Source of the DNA: Chloroflexota bacterium
GTDB taxonomy: Bacteria; Chloroflexota; Limnocylindria; Limnocylindrales; CSP1-4
Direction of reading: 5' to 3'
Length of the DNA: 14,460 nucleotides
Assembly: GCA_021789355.1 (NCBI GenBank)
Contig: JAJYJR010000075.1
Span: forward strand, 1 to 14,460
Shown here: one piece after another, positions 9,748-14,460 of the stretch
How the letters are laid out: each line of letters opens with the position of its first letter
Position numbering within the stretch: the first letter of the stretch is position 1
The notes under the pieces: model-generated
The model's database searches: none
Told to the model about the DNA's origin: nothing
Seen by the model: only the letters and a program-made list of their open reading frames with translations
Translations under genes and position numbers: made by a program

Positions 9748-12468
9748 GTGGTCGTCCATGCTCGGTCCTTGGCCAGCCTGGTCGCGCTGGCCCTCGTCGC
9801 CGCGCTGCTACCGGCCGGCGTCGTCGCCGCCCCGCCCGCGGTCACGACCCGGGTCCCGCCGCCCGCGGCCGTCGCTCTCCCGGACGTTGCCCGGGTTCCG
9901 CCCGCGCGCCCGCCGGTCGCCCTCTCGCGGACGCTCGACGGCGGCCTCGCCTCGCTCGCCGAGGCGTCCGGGGCATTCGCGGCCGGGATCCGGTGGGGCC
10001 CACTTGTCGCCGGTGGCGGGTCCGGGGGACCCGAGCTGCCGGTCTCGATCACGATCGCGCCCTCGGCACGGCGCAGCGTGGAGGCGGCGCTCGTCTCGAT
10101 CGGCGGGCAGATCGCGAACACCGACGCGCGGGGCGTGGAGGCGTACGTCCCGCAGCGCTCGCTGGCCGCGCTGGCAGGCATCGCCGGCGTCGAGCAGGTC
10201 GACCCGATCCTCCCCCACGTGCTGGCGGGCACGCTCGCGGACGCGGTGACGCTGCAGGGGGGCACGGCCTGGCAGGCCGCCGGCACGAGCGGAGCCGGGG
10301 TGAGCGTGGGGATCATCGACGGTGGGTTCTCCGGGATCCGCTCCCTCCTGGGTGTGGACCTGCCCGCGACCGTCCATGCTCGCTGCTACACGGCCGTGGG
10401 CGCCTACACCACGGACCTGTCGGCGTGCGAGCAGGGCGGTGAGCCACACGGCACCGCCGTCGCGGAGTCGGTGGCTGCCATGGCACCCGCGGCGTCCCTC
10501 TGGATCGCCGACCCAACCTCCCAGGACGACCTCCTCTCCACGATCGACTGGATGACCTCCAACGGCGTGCGGATCATCAACGCCTCGTGGACCGACACGG
10601 GGTTCGAGGGCCCGGGCGACGGGACCAGCCCCTACGCGGACACTGCGTACGCGCTGGTGGATCGTGCCGTCTCGCGGGGTGCGCTCTGGGTGAACGCGGC
10701 CGGCAACTCGGGCGAGCAGGGCTGGATCGGCCCCTGGCGCGAGGACGCCAACGGCTGGCTCGAGTTCTCGGGGACCGACACCTCCAACCGCATCACGCTG
10801 CAGCAGGGCGATCACGTGGTGGTGTCCCTGCGCTGGTCGGATCCCTGGGGCCGTGCCTCCGACGACTACGACCTGGGGCTCTACCAGGCCGGTGATCCCA
10901 TCCCGGTCGCCTCGTCCAGCAACCTGCAGAACGGGACCGGGGACCCGGTTGAGACGCTCGAATACGACGTGCCGACCACCGGCCAGTACGAGATCTCCGC
11001 CCACCGAAGCTCCGGGGGGGCGGCGGCCCGTGTGCAGCTGCTGGTGCAGTCCGAAATGGAGGCCCCCCTCGAATACCACGTCGCCCAGGACACGCTGACG
11101 GCGCCGGCCGACGGCCGCAACCCCGGGATGCTCGTGGTCGGCGCCGTCGACGTGAGCAGTCCGTCGACCGTCGAACCGTACAGCGGCCAGGGGCCGACCC
11201 TCGATGGCCGCATCAAGCCGGACCTCGTGGCCATCGATTGCGCAGACACAGAGGCGATCATGACGTTCTGCGGCACGAGCCAGGCCACGCCCTTCGTCAC
11301 CGGCGCCGTGGCCGACGTCCTGTCTGCCCACCCCGGATGGACCACGGCCCAGCTGGTGCAGTACCTGACGCAGCATGCGACGGCGATCGGCTCTCCGGTC
11401 CCGAACTCGACTGCCGGATACGGGCGCCTGACCCTCGGGCCGCCCCCCAACGTGCCGGCCTCGCTTCGCTTCGTCGCCGAGCCCATCGGCGGGCTGGCGG
11501 GCTCTCCGCTGGTGCCGCAGCCCTCGGTCGAGATCCTCGACGATCTCGGTCAGCGCGTGGCCGCCGGCCCCGGAGCCACCCTGAGCGTGACGCTCGGGGC
11601 GGAGACGCTGGCGGCCGGTGGAGCAGCGGGCACTCCAGGTGTCGCACTCGCGCCGGACGCGTTCACGTGCGCCGGTGGCACGACAGTGGTGGCCGTCGCG
11701 GGCGTCGCGCAGTTCACCGGGTGCACGATCCGCGACGCGGCCCCGAACGTGGCCCTGACGGCGAGCGCATCGGCCCCGCCGTCACCGGGCGGTGCCGCGC
11801 TGCCGCCGGCGACCTCCGCCGCGTTCGTCGTGGATCCCGCGACCGTGCCCGTCCCGACGCTCACGGTGACGCCGGCCGCGCCGACGATCACGTGGGGGTA
11901 CGGAGTGTCGCTGGCGGTCCACGTCGCGGCCCCGCAGGGTGGTCCGCCGGTGGATGGCCGCCAGGTACAGCTGCAGGCATCGGCGGACGCGATCACGTGG
12001 GGCACGATCGCGACGCTGTCCGCCGACAGCGCCGGCGACGCGACGTTTACCTACCGGCCCGCCACGAACCTGTGGTACCGCGCGATCGCGCCCGCCTCGA
12101 GCGATCTCGGCCCGGCGATCTCCGCGCCGGCCCGGGTGGTGGTGCGGCAGATCGCGTTGCTTCGACCTGCGTACGGCGCGGTGACCAGGACGGTCGCCCA
12201 GGGCTCGACGCTGACATTCACCACCACGATCCGCCCGACACGGCCCGAGCTGCCCGCGCCGGTGGCCACCTTCCGGCTGTACCGGCTGGTGTCCGGCCGC
12301 TGGGTCCTGGCCCGGCAGCAGCGCGTCGCCGTGGATGCCAGGGGCGTTGCCTCGTTCACGTGGCTCTCTGCGACCACGGGCCGGTGGTACGTGGTCGCCT
12401 CCGCGGTGCCGACGCCGCTCAACGCCAACAGCGCCTGGAGCCCGCCCGATCGCATCCTCGTGCGCTGA
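9748..12468 (+). CDS. Secreted subtilisin-family (S8) serine protease with inserted beta-sandwich and C-terminal Ig-like repeats
   Basis: This is a 906-residue exported protease. The signal peptide has MVVHAR, a hydrophobic run to about residue 25, and VVA-APP as the likely cleavage site. Residues about 96-155 resemble an I9-type propeptide. The catalytic triad is D191 (VGIIDGG), H234 (EPHGTAVAE) and S511 (CGTSQATPFVTG), with oxyanion-hole N320 (NAAGNSG), so the enzyme should be active. Between N320 and S511 an extra beta-rich segment (about 337-435, containing VVVSLRWSDPW and ASDDYDLGLYQ) resembles a pre-peptidase C-terminal (PPC-like) domain inserted in the catalytic fold. Residues about 560-700 form a further beta domain. 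Then two diverged repeats (about 703-800 and 801-906) both end in a WY-containing strand and a final R-[VI]-[VL]-VR. The start is a GTG at 9748 with AGGAGG 4 bases upstream. A longer in-frame start would bury the signal peptide. The stop abuts the stop of the opposite gene. Confidence 0.9.
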   Translation: MVVHARSLASLVALALVAALLPAGVVAAPPAVTTRVPPPAAVALPDVARVPPARPPVALSRTLDGGLASLAEASGAFAAGIRWGPLVAGGGSGGPELPVSITIAPSARRSVEAALVSIGGQIANTDARGVEAYVPQRSLAALAGIAGVEQVDPILPHVLAGTLADAVTLQGGTAWQAAGTSGAGVSVGIIDGGFSGIRSLLGVDLPATVHARCYTAVGAYTTDLSACEQGGEPHGTAVAESVAAMAPAASLWIADPTSQDDLLSTIDWMTSNGVRIINASWTDTGFEGPGDGTSPYADTAYALVDRAVSRGALWVNAAGNSGEQGWIGPWREDANGWLEFSGTDTSNRITLQQGDHVVVSLRWSDPWGRASDDYDLGLYQAGDPIPVASSSNLQNGTGDPVETLEYDVPTTGQYEISAHRSSGGAAARVQLLVQSEMEAPLEYHVAQDTLTAPADGRNPGMLVVGAVDVSSPSTVEPYSGQGPTLDGRIKPDLVAIDCADTEAIMTFCGTSQATPFVTGAVADVLSAHPGWTTAQLVQYLTQHATAIGSPVPNSTAGYGRLTLGPPPNVPASLRFVAEPIGGLAGSPLVPQPSVEILDDLGQRVAAGPGATLSVTLGAETLAAGGAAGTPGVALAPDAFTCAGGTTVVAVAGVAQFTGCTIRDAAPNVALTASASAPPSPGGAALPPATSAAFVVDPATVPVPTLTVTPAAPTITWGYGVSLAVHVAAPQGGPPVDGRQVQLQASADAITWGTIATLSADSAGDATFTYRPATNLWYRAIAPASSDLGPAISAPARVVVRQIALLRPAYGAVTRTVAQGSTLTFTTTIRPTRPELPAPVATFRLYRLVSGRWVLARQQRVAVDARGVASFTWLSATTGRWYVVASAVPTPLNANSAWSPPDRILVR

Positions 12469-13674
12469 TCAGTCGTGGCCTCGCCGCAGGAGCCCGAAGC
12501 GGCGCCGGGGTGCGGCCTCGGGCTCGTCGCCCGGCTCCGCGGCACCGGCCACGATCGATGCGAGGCGGGCGAGCCGCTCTGCCGGCTCCGAGCGGGGTGC
12601 CGCCCGAACGACCGGCACGCCCTCGTTGACCGCCTTGGCGAAGAGCAGGTCGTGGTGGGGCAGCTCGAGCGCGACGGTGGTGCCGAGGGATTCCTCTATG
12701 TCGGAGCGCTTCAGCGGCTCGTGGGCGAAGAGGTGGTTCACGACGTGGAGCGTCCGGTCCGTCAGCCGCTGCTCACCCAGCACCTGCTCGACCGACACGA
12801 GCGCGCGCAGTGAGGGGATCTCGGGGAGCGTGACCAGCACGATGCGATCTGCGGCCCCAAGGAGCGCCAGCGCCCGTTCCCCGAGCGTGGCACCTGCATC
12901 GACGACCACGAACAGGTACGCGGCCCGGACGGCCTCGAGGGCCGCGACCAGGTTGGTGCCGGTGAGCCGGTCCGCGTCCTGCGGATCGTCGGGAAGGCAG
13001 AACACGTCGAGCGTGTCCGCGTAGCGTTCGGCCGCCGCGCGGACGCCGTCCTCGTCCGGGTCGGCGAGCACGTCTCCCAGCTGGTGCCGCGGCTTCAGGT
13101 CGAGGTGGGTCGGTACCTGCCCCAGGGGCACCGCGAGGTCGATCAGCGCGACCTGCCCTGGCTGGCGCTCCGCGAGGCCGAGCGCGACGTTCACGGCGAT
13201 GGTCGTGGTCCCGACCCCGCCCTTCGCGCCGAAGAACACGATCGCCTGGTGCTGCCGCGTGGTGACCGTGGGCTGCGACGGCACCGGTGCGGCTCCCCCG
13301 GAGCGCTGGTACCGGAGGGTCAGTGCGTCGACCCTGGCCTCGAGCTCGCGAGCGTCGAAGGGGCGCACGATCACGTCGTCGGCACCCGCCTCGAGCAGGC
13401 GTACCCGCTCGTCCACGTCCTTCGTCTGGGCGAAGCACAGGACGGGCAGGGGAGCGGCGGACGGGCGGGCACGCAGGTCATGGACGAGCGTCGCGGCGTC
13501 CGTGCCATCGCCGGGAAGGTCGACGAGCAGGACGCCATGCCCGGCGGCCCCCTCGAGCAGCGCGGCCCTGTCGGCCGCTATCTCGACCGTGTGACCGGCG
13601 CCTCGAAGAATCTCCGCGATCCGGTCGGCCTCGGCCGGATCGGCCTCGAGCAGCAGGATCGAGCTGGCCGGCAC
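12469..13674 (-). CDS. CpaE/TadZ-like protein: receiver-like domain plus ParA/MinD-type ATPase
   Basis: This 401-residue two-domain protein resembles CpaE/TadZ, which positions Flp/Tad pilus machinery at the cell pole. Residues about 5-115 fold like a response-regulator receiver: SSILLLEADPAEADRIAEIL, then the acceptor-like D52 (LLVDLPG). The usual Lys before Pro-Phe is replaced by R104 (VIVRPFDA), so phosphorylation is doubtful. Residues about 140-380 are a ParA/MinD ATPase with IVFFGAKGGVGTTTIAVNVA. The signature lysine K151 is present, but T156 stands where the P-loop lysine normally is, as in many CpaE proteins. The tail is basic (PRRRFGLLRRG). I chose the GTG at 13674 because GGAGGAG lies 4-5 bases upstream and the receiver starts there. 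An ATG at 13692 in frame has no such site. No tad, cpa or flagellar gene lies alongside, so the partner is unknown. Confidence 0.8.
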   Translation of the reverse strand: MPASSILLLEADPAEADRIAEILRGAGHTVEIAADRAALLEGAAGHGVLLVDLPGDGTDAATLVHDLRARPSAAPLPVLCFAQTKDVDERVRLLEAGADDVIVRPFDARELEARVDALTLRYQRSGGAAPVPSQPTVTTRQHQAIVFFGAKGGVGTTTIAVNVALGLAERQPGQVALIDLAVPLGQVPTHLDLKPRHQLGDVLADPDEDGVRAAAERYADTLDVFCLPDDPQDADRLTGTNLVAALEAVRAAYLFVVVDAGATLGERALALLGAADRIVLVTLPEIPSLRALVSVEQVLGEQRLTDRTLHVVNHLFAHEPLKRSDIEESLGTTVALELPHHDLLFAKAVNEGVPVVRAAPRSEPAERLARLASIVAGAAEPGDEPEAAPRRRFGLLRRGHD

Positions 13675-13678
13675 GGTT

Positions 13679-13685
13679 CTCCTCC
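13679..13685 (-). promoter_or_regulatory. Ribosome-binding site fixing the start of the CpaE-like gene
   Basis: The minus strand reads GGAGGAG followed by AACC and then GTG at 13674. This near-perfect anti-Shine-Dalgarno match lies between the upstream ATG (13692) and the GTG, so it can only serve the GTG. It removes six residues from the longer reading. Confidence 0.7.
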
Positions 13686-13711
13686 GGTTCATGGGATGAA
13701 CGGACGGCGTC

Positions 13712-13717
13712 AGTCTA
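13712..13717 (-). promoter_or_regulatory. Possible -10 element of the CpaE-like gene
   Basis: TAGACT on the minus strand matches 4 of 6 consensus positions and would start transcription about 30 bases before the GTG. It lies 16 bases from the rpsF -10 on the opposite strand, so the two promoters would overlap. There is no convincing -35. Confidence 0.3.
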
Positions 13718-13730
13718 GCAGCGGCCCGGG

Positions 13731-13739
13731 TGCTATACT
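13731..13739 (+). promoter_or_regulatory. Extended -10 promoter of rpsF-ssb
   Basis: TGCTATACT is an extended -10 (TGn followed by TATACT), which can work without a strong -35. None is obvious here. It continues into CCGCCGGTC, nearly identical to the sequence after the mreD-proximal -10. The predicted start near 13746 gives a leader of about 87 bases to the rpsF ATG. Confidence 0.7.
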
Positions 13740-13832
13740 CCGCCGGTCCTTTCGGCTCCGCCGCAGGATCGTGCCCGCATGGCAATCCGATCCCGATCGG
13801 GGCATTTCCCACAGGAAGGAGAATCCTGGCGC

Positions 13833-14234
13833 ATGCGCCGTTACGAACTCATGCTCGTCCTTCGGCCGGACCTGGCCGAAGAACGCGTTCAGGCCACGCT
13901 TGACCGCATCACCCGCTCGATCAGCGCGGCCGAGGGCCAGCTGGTGAAGGTGAGCCCGTGGGGCCGCCGCCGGCTCGCGTATCCCATCGGCCCGCATCGC
14001 GAGGGCTCCTACTACATCGCGCTGTTCGACGCTCCATCGGCCGCGATCGAGGAGCTGGAGCGCGGGCTCCGCATCACCGAGGAGCTGCTGCGGTACCTCG
14101 TCACGCGCGTGGAACGTCCTGCCGCCCGCCGGGCCGACGTCGAGGTCGCGCCCCCCGAGGAGGAAGAGGAGGAGCCGCGCGGCGAGTACATCGACGAATC
14201 GGAGAGCGAGGCCGCCCCGGCCGCGATCGACTAG
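13833..14234 (+). CDS. rpsF: 30S ribosomal protein S6
   Basis: S6 is a small-subunit ribosomal protein that binds 16S rRNA together with S18. The 133-residue sequence begins with the classic MRRYELMLVLRPDL. The central part WGRRRLAYPIGPHREGSYYIALFD (43-66) and the helix ITEELLRYLVTRVE (81-94) complete the ferredoxin-like fold. After about residue 105 it carries a strongly acidic tail with a run of Glu (109-114), making it longer than the usual 95-100 residues. The ATG at 13833 is preceded by AGGAAGGAG about 11 bases upstream. An earlier in-frame ATG at 13779 would place that ribosome-binding site inside the coding region and add a non-conserved stretch, so it is rejected. ssb follows 29 bases later, as in the common rpsF-ssb-rpsR order. 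Confidence 0.95.
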   Translation: MRRYELMLVLRPDLAEERVQATLDRITRSISAAEGQLVKVSPWGRRRLAYPIGPHREGSYYIALFDAPSAAIEELERGLRITEELLRYLVTRVERPAARRADVEVAPPEEEEEEPRGEYIDESESEAAPAAID

Positions 14235-14263
14235 CAGCGCCGCTCCGCGAGCGGGAGGGTGCC

Positions 14264-14460
14264 ATGTCGCTCAACAAGTGCATGATCATCGGCAACCTCG
14301 GGCGCGATCCCGAGATGCGCTACACGCCCAGCGGGCAGGCCGTGACCCAGTTCACGGTCGCGGTGAACCGCAACTACAAGGGGGCGAACGGCGAGTGGCA
14401 GGAGGAGACCGAGTGGTTCCGCGTGGTGGCCTGGGGGCCGCTCGCGGAGCGCACCGCGGG
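14264..14460 (+). CDS. ssb: Single-stranded DNA-binding protein, N-terminal 65 residues (partial)
   Basis: SSB coats single-stranded DNA during replication and repair. The visible part is the start of the OB fold: SLNKCMIIGNLGRDPEMRYT, then GQAVTQFTVAVNRNYK, then ETEWFRVVAWGPLAE, with the Trp and Phe residues that stack on DNA bases. The gene is cut by the right edge. The ATG at 14264 has GGGAGG 5 bases upstream and follows rpsF by 29 bases, so both are probably transcribed from the promoter near 13734. Confidence 0.95.
   Translation, partial: MSLNKCMIIGNLGRDPEMRYTPSGQAVTQFTVAVNRNYKGANGEWQEETEWFRVVAWGPLAERTA

Noticed and set aside
10216..12363. Several CACGTG cores inside the protease gene as possible extra parS sites
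   Set aside because: Only the central six bases match. The flanking GTTTC/GAAAC arms are absent, and two copies (near 11888 and 11993) simply encode the repeated Ile-Thr-Trp-Gly.
13805..13813. TTTCCCACA resembling a DnaA box
   Set aside because: It differs at two of nine positions, is isolated, and lies in the rpsF leader. No cluster is present.
13779..13832. Earlier in-frame ATG for rpsF
   Set aside because: It would place the strong ribosome-binding site within the gene and add residues not found in S6.

Overview
The window is a GC-rich (roughly 70% by eye), densely coded stretch of bacterial chromosome. It holds core housekeeping genes and no phage, insertion sequence, CRISPR, rRNA or tRNA that I can see. 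Gene content (parAB with a parS site, gyrB and gyrA, mreD-mrdA, rpsF-ssb), frequent GTG starts and near-perfect -10 boxes inside very GC-rich DNA fit a deep-branching high-GC lineage. A Chloroflexota (Limnocylindria-like) genome is my best guess. An actinobacterium is less likely from the gene order. This assignment is inference.

Bases 1-6353 (minus strand) form one compact run: parA, parB, gyrB, a PaaI-type thioesterase, an AlkD-like HEAT-repeat protein, then gyrA (cut by the left edge). Neighbours overlap by ATGA or GTGA or are a few bases apart. A 12-codon mini-ORF bridges the thioesterase and alkD with an ATGA overlap at each end. The run appears to start from a promoter that would make a leaderless parA mRNA. 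The chromosome segregation and supercoiling machineries would then share one transcript, with a lipid/CoA enzyme and a base-excision-type repair protein lying between the two gyrase subunits. GyrA has Val at the residue equivalent to E. coli Ser83.

Bases 6354-6756 are the divergent regulatory region. They hold a parS site (15 of 16 bases of the canonical palindrome), the parA promoter, two TATACT promoters reading rightward, and a leader with two GC-rich hairpins. Bases 6757-9145 (plus) carry mreD and mrdA (PBP2), part of the rod-shape elongation system, without mreB, mreC or rodA alongside.

Bases 9146-9747 contain at most one doubtful small gene, then a short leader whose hairpin holds the ribosome-binding site of the next gene. 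Bases 9748-12468 encode a secreted subtilisin-type (S8) protease with an inserted beta-sandwich domain and tandem C-terminal Ig-like repeats. It meets, stop codon to stop codon (TGATCA), a minus-strand CpaE/TadZ-like protein (receiver-like domain plus ParA/MinD-type ATPase). Divergent from that gene, an extended -10 promoter leads into rpsF and ssb (cut by the right edge).

No unmistakably new multi-gene system is visible. The most interesting signals are the par-gyr operon with its coupling mini-ORF, the leaderless parA start next to parS, the possible two-state leader of the protease, the GyrA Val83, and the shared promoter element upstream of mreD and rpsF.
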